The notes: generated by a model from the letters alone, not told the origin. A stretch of 33,253 bases of DNA from Paracoccus sphaerophysae (GCF_000763805.1 NZ_JRKS01000034.1:1-33253), one strand, 5' to 3'. Positions 1 through 9,181 are shown, numbered from the stretch's first letter. A program made the numbers and translations.

Positions 1-420
1 CCCTGCACGAATGCCGTGTTCGATGCGCTTCGCAAGATGAAGACCATGCGCCAGATCGAGGCGGCTGAACTGCTGGTCAACGCGAACAACTACTCCGTCG
101 CCTACGTGAACGCGATCCTTGCGGGAACGCCACAGGCCCAACTGGTCGAGTCCTCCAAACCGAAGAAGGTCAAGGGCATCACCCCCGAGGCCATGGCCCG
201 CATGGAGCAGGAACTGGCCCGTCTGCAGGAGGGGATCGCCTCGATCCAGGACACCTACGGCCAAGACCACCTGCATCTGACCGTGATCAAGGGCTATGTC
301 GGCAAGCTGCTCGGGAACGCCCGGGTCGTACGCTACCTGACGCAGAACCATCCCGAGTTCCTCGGCGAGTTCCAGACGATCACCGAGATCACGCCGGCCG
401 AGGCCGCCGACGCCGAGTAG
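1..420 (+). CDS. RepB-like plasmid partitioning protein, C-terminal part (5' end outside window)
   Basis: The reading frame is open from the first base, so the 5' end lies outside the window; the GTG at 16 is not a convincing start. About 139 codons remain. They match, from memory, the C-terminal domain of RepB-type partition proteins, with a KMKTMRQIEAAELL helix, then VKGITPEAMARMEQE, then YVGKLLGNARVVRYL and a final HPEFLGEFQ segment. RepB is the ParB-like centromere-binding protein of repABC plasmids. Stand-alone proteins with only this C-terminal domain are also common on alphaproteobacterial genomic islands, often near site-specific recombinases. The small HTH gene downstream and the absence of repA or repC in view favour an island protein over a functional plasmid partition system. 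The family call is fairly secure; the role is inferred. Confidence 0.8.
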   Translation, partial: PCTNAVFDALRKMKTMRQIEAAELLVNANNYSVAYVNAILAGTPQAQLVESSKPKKVKGITPEAMARMEQELARLQEGIASIQDTYGQDHLHLTVIKGYVGKLLGNARVVRYLTQNHPEFLGEFQTITEITPAEAADAE

Positions 421-770
421 CCGCTCGCGGCGAATGAAGGGGACCCGGACCCGATAAGCGCGGGGACCGCGGGAGACGCCGGACTATGGGCCGGATCGAG
501 CGCGGCGGTGGGGATGGCGGCGAACCCGCTCGGAGCCCACCAGGCCGGCTCGAGTTTTCGCCGGCCGCGCGGCCGCGCATCATGTGGCTGCGTTCAATTC
601 GGGGCGTGTCGGAGGCGAGGCCACTCCGGCACGCCCGTTTCTTGCCACACATGTAGGGGGCGATCCGCCTTGCGGCGCGCGCGGCTTCGCAACTATCTGA
701 CTTGCCTCGTACTTTCTTTCACGCCTTCGTTTGGACGCAACCATGTAGAGTTGCTCAGATGGAGGACAAA
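421..770. other. Intergenic region with GC-rich inverted repeats, no gene seen
   Basis: About 350 bases separate the RepB-like gene from the small HTH gene. Short open frames exist on both strands, but none has a good ribosome binding site or a recognisable product. The stretch contains a GC-rich hairpin (listed separately) and, directly after it, the 12-base palindrome GCGCGGCCGCGC. The last 80 bases before the HTH gene are less GC-rich and probably hold its promoter, but I cannot point to a convincing -35/-10 pair. Confidence 0.5.
543..566. repeat. GC-rich inverted repeat, possible terminator stem
   Basis: Perfect 7-bp arms GGCCGGC and GCCGGCC flank a 10-base loop containing TTTT. No T-tract follows on either strand, so intrinsic termination of the RepB-like transcript is possible but unproven. 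A second palindrome at 567-578 abuts it, which could instead mark a protein-binding or recombination site. Confidence 0.35.
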
Positions 771-974
771 ATGAAACGGAACTGCATGACCCAGAAAGAA
801 CTCGCGGACCGTTGGACCATCTCGCACCGCACCCTGGAGCGGTGGCGGTGGGCTGGCGAAGGCCCGGCGTACATGAAGCTTGGCGGACGCGTCGTGTACC
901 GCGTCAGCGACATCGAGGCATTCGAAAAGGCGGTCATTCAATCGACGGCTGAACAGCAGATCTCGGCGTCCTGA
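771..974 (+). CDS. Small helix-turn-helix DNA-binding protein (excisionase/MerR-like)
   Basis: A 67-residue protein with a single winged-helix/MerR-type HTH: MTQKELADRW at residues 6-15 and SHRTLERWR follow the HTH_17/AlpA pattern, and the wing segment KLGGRVVYRVSDIEAFE closes the fold. The start at 771 is chosen because GGAGG at 761-765 sits 5 bases upstream; the in-frame ATG at 759 would overlap that site. Proteins like this act as excisionases or small regulators of mobile elements. It lies between a RepB-like gene and the WYL regulator, which fits an island control protein. Whether it controls excision, the RepB-like gene or the downstream operon cannot be told from the sequence. Confidence 0.75.
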   Translation: MKRNCMTQKELADRWTISHRTLERWRWAGEGPAYMKLGGRVVYRVSDIEAFEKAVIQSTAEQQISAS

Positions 975-994
975 CGCCATTCCCGACCATCCCG

Positions 995-1027
995 CCGCAA
1001 GTCACGCGCCAAAGCTCTGATTTGCGG
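995..1027. promoter_or_regulatory. Candidate operator upstream of the WYL regulator gene
   Basis: The 157 bases between the HTH gene and the WYL gene must carry the promoter for the downstream genes. Within them CCGCAA (995-1000) and TTGCGG (1022-1027) form an inverted repeat around a 21-base spacer, and a further GCGC-rich imperfect repeat lies at about 1086-1117. WYL repressors of the BrxR/CapW group usually bind an inverted repeat in their own promoter, so this is a reasonable place to look. The assignment is weak. Confidence 0.2.
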
Positions 1028-1131
1028 CGCATTTCGATTGCGCCACCTTCCCGGCCCGGTTAGCTTCGGCTCAGGCCCAGTAAATGGGCGCGCATAGTTA
1101 GCGTGCGCATCGCCCGAGCCGGGAGAGCGTG

Positions 1132-1998
1132 ATGGAGAGCGACAGGTCGGAACTTCGCTGGGGCGTCGAGCAGCGCCTCGAGTTCATAGAGTTCCGCCTG
1201 TTCTGGGAGGGACATGTGAACCGCAGCGATCTGATGGACCAGTTCGGGGTCTCGGTGAACCAGGCGTCCACCGACCTGAACCGCTACATCGGATTCGCGC
1301 CGGACAACATGGTCTACGACAAGAGCGCGCGGACCTATGTTCGCGGCTCCGAGTTCAAGCCGCAGTTCCTCGAACCCGACGCCAGCCGCTATCTCGCGCA
1401 GCTGCGGTCGGTCGCTGACGGGATCCTCGACCGCGAGGACTCCTGGATTGCCGATCTCCCACCCTACGCCTCGGCTCCGACCCCGGTGCGCGGCGTCAAT
1501 CCGGTAACGCTCCGCTCCGTGGTAGGCGCCATCCGTCGCTCCGAGGCGATCGAGGTGAAGTACCAGTCTCTGTCCGGCCCGGACCCGCGCTGGAGGTGGA
1601 TTGCGCCCCACGCCATCGCTTTCGACGGCTTCCGCTGGCACACGCGGGCGTTCTGCCTGACCGACGATTGCTTCAAGGACTTCCTGCTCTCACGGATCCT
1701 CGACATCCGCGGATCTCGGGAGAGCGAAACGTCGGCCGACGAAGATCGTGACTGGCATTCCGAGGTCACCCTGGAGATCGGTCCCCACCCTGACCTCTCG
1801 GAGACTCAGGCTAAGGTCATCGCACTCGACTACGGGATGCGGGGCGGCAAGGCGAAGATCAAGGTCAGGCGCGCGCTACTCTATTACGCTTTAAAGCGCC
1901 TCGGTCTCGACACTGATCCGGGCGCACGCACACCTCAAAACCAACAAATCGTCCTGATAAATCGTGTCGATGTAATGGCAGCTATACCCAGCGGTTAG
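1132..1998 (+). CDS. WYL-domain transcriptional regulator (BrxR/CapW-like) of the defence operon
   Basis: 288 residues in the BrxR/CapW architecture: an N-terminal winged HTH at about 14-50 (QRLEFIEFRLFWEGHVNR, then DLMDQFGVSVNQASTDLNRY), a WYL domain at about 127-195 (IEVKYQSLSG, then WIAPHAIAFDGFRWHTRAFC and FKDFLLSRIL), and a C-terminal WCX-like region. The ATG at 1132 is preferred over the overlapping GTG at 1129 because GGGAG at 1121-1125 is then 6 bases upstream. Family members are repressors placed at the head of BREX, CBASS and other defence operons; the WYL domain is thought to sense a nucleic-acid or nucleotide ligand. Here the gene is 79 bases upstream of the ATPase gene on the same strand, so autoregulation and control of the operon are inferred. 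Codon and base composition near its 3' end are visibly more AT-rich than nearby. Confidence 0.85.
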   Translation: MESDRSELRWGVEQRLEFIEFRLFWEGHVNRSDLMDQFGVSVNQASTDLNRYIGFAPDNMVYDKSARTYVRGSEFKPQFLEPDASRYLAQLRSVADGILDREDSWIADLPPYASAPTPVRGVNPVTLRSVVGAIRRSEAIEVKYQSLSGPDPRWRWIAPHAIAFDGFRWHTRAFCLTDDCFKDFLLSRILDIRGSRESETSADEDRDWHSEVTLEIGPHPDLSETQAKVIALDYGMRGGKAKIKVRRALLYYALKRLGLDTDPGARTPQNQQIVLINRVDVMAAIPSG

Positions 1999-2077
1999 AA
2001 AAGCGGCAGTCGACTAAGCAGGGAACGGCGGCTTGGCGCCACGAAATATAAGCAGTGAGGATAGGGGGCTTCGGCGG

Positions 2078-5000
2078 ATGACGAACTCGGAAAACCAAAA
2101 CAATGGACTTTTGTCCCTCTATGATAGCTGCACGCCTCGTGCCGACATTGTTAAAGGGACTTTCAACCCAGAGCTTTTCACCGCGAGCCTGAACCAGGTG
2201 ATGGATAGCTATGCAGGGCAGAAGGTTGCGGAGACCCCCTACACGGATGCCACCGTTTTCTTCGGAGAGGCTACATACCCCACGAGTGGGATGCGCGACC
2301 TGTTGTCCACCGTCCTTCTGAGGGTCGCTGGAGACACGACCGCGAGCGCAATCACGCGCCTTGAGACCGGTTTTGGCGGCGGGAAGACCCACTCCCTGAT
2401 CGGGCTGGTCCACTGCGCCAAGCGTGGGACGGAGATTCGCGACCTGGTTAACCCCCTCTTCCCAGACTTGCCGCTGCCCGCGCCGGGCACCGTCGACGTC
2501 GTGGCGATCGCGGGAGACGTACTCTCCGTGAACAAGCCGTCTGGTGCCGCGCTCATCCCCCACACCCTCTGGGGCGAGCTTGCAATGCAGGTGGGGGGTG
2601 AGACGCTCTACAGAGATTTGGAAGGAGATGCCACCTCGGTTGCAGCGCCCGGCAAGGACTTCTTCAAACGGGTACTCGACGGGCGCAAGGTGATCATCCT
2701 GATCGACGAGCTTGCACAGTACGTCGCCCGGTTCGAGGCAGCGCATCCGGGAAAGGGCGCAACACAAGTCGCCGCCTTTCTAATGTCATTGTCGACCTTT
2801 GCCCGGTCCGCATCCGGCATCGCGGTCGTGATCTCCCTTGCCAGCTCATCGGACGCTTTCGCCCGCCAGAGCGAGAGTCTTGGCTCCGAACTCACACGGA
2901 TCACAGGGTCCGAGGTCGCCCCGGAGGAGGCCGCGCAGCGGGCCGCGCGCGCCGTCGGTGAGACCGAGAGCGTCGTGGCGCGTGATGCGCTCCCAATTAA
3001 GCCAGTCCCTCAGAGCGAGCTTGCTCGGGTTCTCGCCCGCCGCCTTTTTTCGCATATCGATCCCGAGGCGGCAAAAAGGGCCGCGGATGCCTATGCCGCC
3101 CTTTACGCCAGCTCACCGGCCGACCTGCCTTCGGAGGCGAAACAGACCGACTACGCGGACCGGATCCGGGCTAGCTACCCCTTCCACCCGACTTTCCTGC
3201 GGTTCCTGAACGAAAAGCTCGCCTCGATCGAAACGTTCCAAGGCACTCGCGGGGTTCTGCGGGTGATGACGCTTGCGATCAGGCTCCTCTGGCAGAAGCG
3301 ACCGAACGCCCCAATGATCCATGTGGGGCATCTCGACTTCTCGGACCGGCTGATGGCGGACGAGATCGTGGGGAGCCGTCTCAAAGCGGGCGACATGCAG
3401 ATCGTCCTCAACACCGACGTCGGGGGGCCTCAGTCAGATGCGCTCGCCTCGAACCGGAGCCGGGCTCAGATGCGCGATGCCGCCAACCCGCTCCCGTCCG
3501 GGGTTCCATACCACGAGATGACCTGGCGCGTAGTTCTGGTGAACAGCCTAGTTGGCCGGGCCGGTGGGGTGTCCAGCAACCTTTTTGGGATCAACGAGGC
3601 AGACGCCCTCCTCTCCGTGCTGATGCCGGGCCTCCCGGCAACCGCTGTGAAAACCGCCCTCGAGGCGATCCAGAAGCACGCCTACTACCTGCGCGAGGAC
3701 GGAGGGAAGTTCTTTGCGAACACCGACCCGACCATCAACCGGGCCCTCAGCGACATCCGTGAGGGGGTGAAGCGGGATGACGCTTTGCGGCTAATTCTCG
3801 AGGCCTCTCGGAAGGTGATCACGAACCAGAACGGGATCTTCGAGGTTCGAGAAGACGTGACCGCCCCACAAGACATGGCGGAGTCCCCCCGTCGCCCCTC
3901 GATCGGGATCGTTCGGGTCGACGCCCCACGTCTCGTTGTAGATGATTTCATTCAGACACTTGGGAACGGGCAGCCGAGGATATCTCAGAACCATGTGGCG
4001 CTTCTGATCCCGAACACTGTCGCAACAGACCGGGACAGTGACGGGATGTTCGGAGACCAGCGGGCGCAACAGAGCCTAGACAGGCTCCTTGAGCTGGCAC
4101 GAGATGTCCGGGCGATGGAGAAGCTCGCCGCAGATCCCGGTGCCTATGGGCTCACGCTCCGGCAACTTGATGACGATTTCCAAGGTCGCCGAGCGCGGGC
4201 CCGAAACGACCTGAACGTTGCGGTAAGCAAGAGCTACACCCGGCTCGTCTATCCGGGGTCCGACGGCATCGCGATCCGAGAGATCCGGGTAGCTGGCGGT
4301 GAAGGGGGCGCCCCGGTTGCCGAGCAGGTCAAAGAGATCTTGCGAAAGGACGGAGAGGTAATCGAGACGGATCGGGCAGCCACCATGGAGATCGTTCGTG
4401 GCCTCTCCCAGCTCTTCTTCGGCCTTGGCGGGGATACGCCAACTGTCAATGGGATCCGGGACGCGTTCGCGCAGCAGCGGCGCTGGCCAATCCTGGAGAA
4501 CCCAAGCGTCTTGAACCGCGTCATCTCCGCGGGCGTCGAGCGAGGGGTCTGGTGTTTGTTCCGCTTCACCGACGCCAAGAGCGATCGGCCTGACGAGATT
4601 TATGATGCGCAAAACCAGGTCCCGCTGAACGTCGATCTCTCTGCCGATGGGTGGTCTATCATTCAGGTGGCGAAGGCCCGAGCCCGCGGCTGGATCAAAG
4701 GGGAGAAGCCGTCCGAAGACAAGATCAGGGAATGGGCCGCAGAGGTGGCGCGGCAAGCCGCTGAAACCCGCGTCTCCGACATCGTAGAGAAGGTCAAAGA
4801 GAAATCCGAGGCCGTGACAGACGCGGACGTCCTGAACGTTATCCCCAAGGTGATCGCGCAGGACCGATACCTCATTCACGATGGCGAGCCGACGCAGCAA
4901 GAAAAGCCAAACGGCTTTCGTGAAGGTGTCGAAGCGACCATCCGTCCCCCGCGCCCTGATGATGTGCTGATTGTCCGGGCTGAAGCTGCGAGGCGCGGCT

Positions 5001-5338
5001 GGCTCGCGAGCGCGCCCCAGACCCTTCTGATCGAAGAAGAAGGAGACGCACCGAGGGTTCTTCTGCCTTTGGTCAAGCGTCTCGGTCGTGTGGGGGCCAA
5101 TGGCACTAAATCGACAGTGGATGACCTCAGGGTCCAGGCCCTCAAGGTTCCCGGAGGAGCATCGATCGATCTCAAGATTTCAGGTGCAACACCAGAAAGC
5201 CTGAAAGCACTGGATGAGTTGTTCGAAACCCTTATGACGGTTGGCCGGGTCGATGCCGACACATTTGCGTCGATCGAAATTGAACATCCGGATGATGAGT
5301 GCGCCTTGGTGGCAGAGCTCAAGAAAGGCGCTGAATGA
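2078..5338 (+). CDS. DUF499-type AAA+/P-loop ATPase of a DISARM/BREX-like defence operon
   Basis: 1086 residues. A Walker A motif (ETGFGGGKTHS, about 96-106) and a Walker B motif (VIILIDEL, about 205-212, followed by AQY) mark an N-terminal P-loop ATPase of the DUF499 type, whose signature is a glycine-rich GxGGGKTH loop. The large remainder has no motif I can name, apart from a charged helical stretch near residues 870-930 that may be a coiled coil. The ATG at 2078 is chosen over the upstream TTG at 2033 because a purine-rich GGGGG lies just upstream and the DUF499 similarity begins after it. DUF499 proteins recur in defence islands beside DUF1156 methyltransferases, much as BrxC-type ATPases accompany PglX. 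The stop overlaps the next start (ATGA), so translation is coupled. Nucleotide hydrolysis and a regulatory or DNA-translocating role are inferred. Confidence 0.85.
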   Translation: MTNSENQNNGLLSLYDSCTPRADIVKGTFNPELFTASLNQVMDSYAGQKVAETPYTDATVFFGEATYPTSGMRDLLSTVLLRVAGDTTASAITRLETGFGGGKTHSLIGLVHCAKRGTEIRDLVNPLFPDLPLPAPGTVDVVAIAGDVLSVNKPSGAALIPHTLWGELAMQVGGETLYRDLEGDATSVAAPGKDFFKRVLDGRKVIILIDELAQYVARFEAAHPGKGATQVAAFLMSLSTFARSASGIAVVISLASSSDAFARQSESLGSELTRITGSEVAPEEAAQRAARAVGETESVVARDALPIKPVPQSELARVLARRLFSHIDPEAAKRAADAYAALYASSPADLPSEAKQTDYADRIRASYPFHPTFLRFLNEKLASIETFQGTRGVLRVMTLAIRLLWQKRPNAPMIHVGHLDFSDRLMADEIVGSRLKAGDMQIVLNTDVGGPQSDALASNRSRAQMRDAANPLPSGVPYHEMTWRVVLVNSLVGRAGGVSSNLFGINEADALLSVLMPGLPATAVKTALEAIQKHAYYLREDGGKFFANTDPTINRALSDIREGVKRDDALRLILEASRKVITNQNGIFEVREDVTAPQDMAESPRRPSIGIVRVDAPRLVVDDFIQTLGNGQPRISQNHVALLIPNTVATDRDSDGMFGDQRAQQSLDRLLELARDVRAMEKLAADPGAYGLTLRQLDDDFQGRRARARNDLNVAVSKSYTRLVYPGSDGIAIREIRVAGGEGGAPVAEQVKEILRKDGEVIETDRAATMEIVRGLSQLFFGLGGDTPTVNGIRDAFAQQRRWPILENPSVLNRVISAGVERGVWCLFRFTDAKSDRPDEIYDAQNQVPLNVDLSADGWSIIQVAKARARGWIKGEKPSEDKIREWAAEVARQAAETRVSDIVEKVKEKSEAVTDADVLNVIPKVIAQDRYLIHDGEPTQQEKPNGFREGVEATIRPPRPDDVLIVRAEAARRGWLASAPQTLLIEEEGDAPRVLLPLVKRLGRVGANGTKSTVDDLRVQALKVPGGASIDLKISGATPESLKALDELFETLMTVGRVDADTFASIEIEHPDDECALVAELKKGAE

Positions 5339-5943
5339 CGGCCAAGAAAGGGCGTCCGCACAGACATGCGGAACTCTACAAGGCGCTGCACGAGGGGCAC
5401 CTCTCCGCGGCGCCCTTCGCGTTGCGGATCACGCGTCACAACGACGTGCCTCCGCCGGTCCTCGTGATCAAGGAGCGGCGGGCCCGTGACGGGGACGAGG
5501 GGGATGCGCGGACAGGACATCTTCAGGACCGCGGCCGCCTGCACGGGGACAGTCTCCGCCGTCTCCTGCCGGTCGTCCGAGCGATCGCGTCCCGAGCCCG
5601 CAACGAGAATGACGTTCCGCTGGAGGTCGACGCCTTCCTGTCCGAGGAGGGAATGCGCACGCAACGGACCCTTGTCTTGGATGAGGAGGCCGGGGCGAAA
5701 CTCGGGATCATCTTCAAGCTGCAGGAGCGTCTGAACGACCTTGACCGCTCGGAGCTCCTGTCGCGCCGGGTCGCAACCTTCTCCCGCGAAGAGGCCGTCT
5801 ATTGGTTCTCCCGCATCACCCACTACGGAACGGTCGCGAACCGCTGGGCCGTATCCGGCCTGAGGGTGATGCTCTGCGGACAGGGAAGTGGTCAGGACGC
5901 CGAGGTCACAGCGATGCTCGATAAGCTGCGCTCGCGTCAATAA
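5335..5943 (+). CDS. Unrecognised 202-residue component of the DUF499/DUF1156 operon
   Basis: Its ATG overlaps the ATPase stop by 4 bases, and the methyltransferase gene follows 19 bases later, so it belongs to the operon. I do not recognise the family with certainty. Small DUF proteins (for example DUF3780) occupy this slot in related clusters, but this one does not show a signature I can match. Visible features are a basic N-terminus, a central segment of the kind LRRLLPVVRAIASRA, and a more conserved-looking C-terminal part with REEAVYWFSRIT and NRWAVSGLRVML at about 145-185. There is no membrane segment, nuclease motif or metal cluster. It could be an adaptor between ATPase and methyltransferase or a specificity factor; this is a guess from position only. 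Confidence 0.7.
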   Translation: MTAKKGRPHRHAELYKALHEGHLSAAPFALRITRHNDVPPPVLVIKERRARDGDEGDARTGHLQDRGRLHGDSLRRLLPVVRAIASRARNENDVPLEVDAFLSEEGMRTQRTLVLDEEAGAKLGIIFKLQERLNDLDRSELLSRRVATFSREEAVYWFSRITHYGTVANRWAVSGLRVMLCGQGSGQDAEVTAMLDKLRSRQ

Positions 5944-5962
5944 TTTGGAAAGAGGGAATGGT

Positions 5963-8900
5963 ATGAAGGATTTGTCGAACGACCTGCGGCTCATGGAGAG
6001 CGGCTTCCCTTGCCACCAGGTGGGCGCGGAAACGCAACGAGAGCGCGGATCCAGCTCGGCCCTGCCACCCCTCTACTTCCTCCATGTCTGGTGGGCGCGC
6101 CGTCCCCTGATCCCGTCCCGAGCCGCTATCCAGGCGTCCCTCCTCGGGTCCGATGCCGATCCAGACGCCTTCGTCCGGGACCTCGGGATCATGAAGAAGG
6201 TCGCGATCGTCGGCGACCAGGAATGGACCCTCGTCGGGAAACCGCTGGCGCATGTGCACCGGACCGCTTCAGGCGAGTCCCTTCTTCTCGACGAGAAGGG
6301 AATGAAGTTCCTCGAGGCGGAGGTCAAACGGCGCGCGCGCAACCGGGACACCATCGACCGGCTGACCTCCTATGATCCGGCCTTCTCTCGTGATCCCGTC
6401 GTGACACGCTGGGCGCAGGACTCTGTCGCGTTTCGGCTGCCGCTCCCGCCGGAAGGCACTCGGCTCCGCGTTGAAGACCGCGCGGCCGACCCGGCGCATG
6501 TCAATGACCGTGTCGTCTTCGCCAAGCTCGACCGAGTGAAGAAGGCGCTGGGCGAGACCATCCGGTGGGATCCGGAGGACCTTTACGCTTACGACCGCGC
6601 CTATGCGAACTCTCCGGAATACCGGCCGACCGGGCTGACGATTCTGGACGCGACTGCCGGCGGAGGCAGCATCCCATTCGAGGCGCTGCGCCTCGGACAC
6701 ACCGTGATCGCCAACGAGCTGAACCCGGTCGCGACGACGATCCTTCACGCGACGCTCGATTTCCCGGCCCGGTTCGGCCCCGAGCTGCTGGATGATATTA
6801 AGGAATGGGGCGACCGGCTCGTGTCTGAGGTCGAAGCAGAGATGCTCGACGTCACGCCCCGCTCCCCGTTGCCGGAGGCCGAGCGTCAGAAGCTGGAGCG
6901 GGTCGTGCGCGGAGATCCGGAGCTGATGCTTCTCTACGGCCAGACAGAGTATGACCAGAACGGGATCCTTTACTGCCGCATGGTCAAGTGTCCGTCCTGC
7001 GGGGGGGAGGCGCCGCTCCTCAACAGCTTCTGGCTGCTCAAGGTTCCGGGTGACCAGTGGGGGGTTCGAGTTATTCCCAATAAGGACGGAACTGTCGATT
7101 TCGGTGTGTATGAGATTTCGGGGGGTCGAGGCCCTAATGGGGAAAACCCCGAAGACTCGACGGTTGCCCGAGGTGTCGGTCAGTGCGTCCATTGTCGCCA
7201 GGCGATCTCTGGCGACGAGATCAAGGCGCAGGCGCGCGGTGAAAGCCGACATGGAAGCTGGTGGGATCGTGTTTACGCGGTCCACGCTGCTCGTTTCGAG
7301 CCCAAAATGGACGCCCGAGGTCGTCCTCAGAGATATGCCACAGGCGAGCGCGCGGGAGAGATCAAAACCGGGAAGGTGAAGTTCTTCCGCACGCCGACAG
7401 AACAAGATGAGGCCGCACTGGCGGAAGCGAAACGACGTCTGGATAAGAACTGGGCTCGATGGGAACGCGAAGATCTGATTCCCACGGAAGCCTTTCCAGA
7501 CGGTAACGACATGCGTCCCGTCACCTACGGCATGCCGAGATGGTGCGACATGTTCGCGCCTCGTCAGCTCCTCGGACACCTTACGCTTGTTGAAAAGCTC
7601 CGCGACTTGCAGTCCGAGATCCGGGGCGCACTTGGCGAGGTCCGCGGAAACGCTGTCATCACCTACCTTCAGTTCATGGTCGACAAGTTCGTCGACTACA
7701 ACAGCCGCCAGACCCGATGGGAGTTCACCCGTGGCGTGGTTAAAGGCACATTCGGTCGGCATGACTACTCGCTGAAATGGACCTATGGCGAGATGCCCTA
7801 TGCTGGTCCTGCGAGCGGGCTGCGGTGGGCCCTTTCGCAAGTTCTTGATGCCTACCAAGGCATCTCGCAGCTTGCCGTTTCGGTCCATGAGGCCCAGGGA
7901 AAAGATCTGCCCTTGAAGATCATTAACGGGTCCGCGGGAAATATGTCCGAGGTTGCGACCGGCTCCGTCGACCTCGTCTGTTTCGACCCGCCCTATTACG
8001 ACAACGTCCAATACGGGGAGCTGTCGGACTTCTACTATGTCTGGCAGAAGCGCGGCCTGCGTGACGTCTTTCCCGGCTTGTTCTCTCGCCGTCATGTCAA
8101 CAAGAAGGACGAGGCGGTCGCCAACCCCGCCCGGGACGGGTCTGCCGCGAACGCAAAGGCCGCTTATGAGCGGATGATGGGTGAGATCTTCGCTGAGTGC
8201 CGCCGAGTCCTCAGTGACGACGGCGTCATGACTCTGATGTTCACCCATAAAAAGCAGGAAGCGTGGGAGACCCTGACCCGGTCCCTGATCGAGTCAGGCT
8301 GGGTCATCACGGCCTGCATGCCGGTGGAATCCGAATCCGGATACTCGACCCACCAGATGAACATGGCCTCCGCTGCGTCGACCATCTTCATCACCTGCCG
8401 CAAGCGGATCGACGAGGACGGGGAACCGGCCGCCTGGCAGGGAATCGGCGGGACCGGGGTCGCCGCCCGCATCCGCGCGGCAGTTCGGGACGGCCTGGCC
8501 GAGTTCGACCGTCTGAACCTCAGCCCGGTCGACGAGATGATCGCCAGCTTCGGGCGGGCGCTTCAGGTCCTGTCCGAGCGCTGGCCGGTGTATGACGGGG
8601 ACGACGTGGTGTCGCCCGTTCAAGCGATGACCGCCGCCAGCGCCGTCGTGGCTGCCCACCAGATCACCCGGATCACGGAGGGGCGCCTGACGGTCGAGGA
8701 GCTGGACACGGAGACCGGCGTGGCGCTCACCATCCTCGGCGCTTTCGGAACGGCCGAGTTCGCCTTCGATGACGCACGGAACCTCGCGAACGCTCTCAAC
8801 GTCGCGATCGAGGGGAAGAGCGGGAACTATACCGTCGCGGATCGCAGGGTGGGCCTCGCGACCCAGCAGCCCGGTGCGACCTATGCCGCGCCCCTCGTTA

Positions 8901-9181
8901 AGTCGGGTTCGAAGGTACGCCTCGCGGCACCGGAAGAGCGGGCCCCTGCGCGCCTTGAGAAACCCCAGACTGCTTGGGACCGGCTTCACGGTCTGATCAC
9001 CGCCTATCGAAAGGGGGAAGACGTCCTCGTCCGGGCCTACTTCGAGAAGCATTGTCTGCCGCAGGCGCAACTGCTGCGAGACCTGCTGGAAGTTTACAGG
9101 GCCGAGATCGGTGATGAGCGACTCCAGAAAGAGGTCGACTGGGTACGCTTTGCCCTTGAGAGCTTCGGGGGCGCGCAGTGA
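5963..9181 (+). CDS. DUF1156-type DNA methyltransferase (amino-methyltransferase)
   Basis: 1072 residues. The N-terminus carries the DUF1156 signature LPPLYFLHVWWARRPL (about 34-49). An AdoMet-binding motif I follows (LDATAGGGSIPFEALRLG, from about 228), then a zinc-ribbon-like pair CPSC (343-346) and CVHC (408-411), and a catalytic motif IV DPPYYDNV starting at D675, with a further methyltransferase strand SDDGVMTLMFTHKK. Motif order I then IV with DPPY indicates an exocyclic amino methyltransferase, most likely N6-adenine. The ATG at 5963 has AGAGGGA about 6 bases upstream; the frame is open further upstream but only inside the previous gene. The stop overlaps the helicase start (GTGA). In the operon it would mark host DNA as self, as PglX does in BREX and DrmM in DISARM; the specificity is unknown. 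Confidence 0.88.
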   Translation: MKDLSNDLRLMESGFPCHQVGAETQRERGSSSALPPLYFLHVWWARRPLIPSRAAIQASLLGSDADPDAFVRDLGIMKKVAIVGDQEWTLVGKPLAHVHRTASGESLLLDEKGMKFLEAEVKRRARNRDTIDRLTSYDPAFSRDPVVTRWAQDSVAFRLPLPPEGTRLRVEDRAADPAHVNDRVVFAKLDRVKKALGETIRWDPEDLYAYDRAYANSPEYRPTGLTILDATAGGGSIPFEALRLGHTVIANELNPVATTILHATLDFPARFGPELLDDIKEWGDRLVSEVEAEMLDVTPRSPLPEAERQKLERVVRGDPELMLLYGQTEYDQNGILYCRMVKCPSCGGEAPLLNSFWLLKVPGDQWGVRVIPNKDGTVDFGVYEISGGRGPNGENPEDSTVARGVGQCVHCRQAISGDEIKAQARGESRHGSWWDRVYAVHAARFEPKMDARGRPQRYATGERAGEIKTGKVKFFRTPTEQDEAALAEAKRRLDKNWARWEREDLIPTEAFPDGNDMRPVTYGMPRWCDMFAPRQLLGHLTLVEKLRDLQSEIRGALGEVRGNAVITYLQFMVDKFVDYNSRQTRWEFTRGVVKGTFGRHDYSLKWTYGEMPYAGPASGLRWALSQVLDAYQGISQLAVSVHEAQGKDLPLKIINGSAGNMSEVATGSVDLVCFDPPYYDNVQYGELSDFYYVWQKRGLRDVFPGLFSRRHVNKKDEAVANPARDGSAANAKAAYERMMGEIFAECRRVLSDDGVMTLMFTHKKQEAWETLTRSLIESGWVITACMPVESESGYSTHQMNMASAASTIFITCRKRIDEDGEPAAWQGIGGTGVAARIRAAVRDGLAEFDRLNLSPVDEMIASFGRALQVLSERWPVYDGDDVVSPVQAMTAASAVVAAHQITRITEGRLTVEELDTETGVALTILGAFGTAEFAFDDARNLANALNVAIEGKSGNYTVADRRVGLATQQPGATYAAPLVKSGSKVRLAAPEERAPARLEKPQTAWDRLHGLITAYRKGEDVLVRAYFEKHCLPQAQLLRDLLEVYRAEIGDERLQKEVDWVRFALESFGGAQ

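Noticed and set aside
6269..8248. 659-residue minus-strand open frame
   Set aside because: Shadow of the DUF1156 methyltransferase, whose DPPY and AdoMet motifs are in the plus frame.
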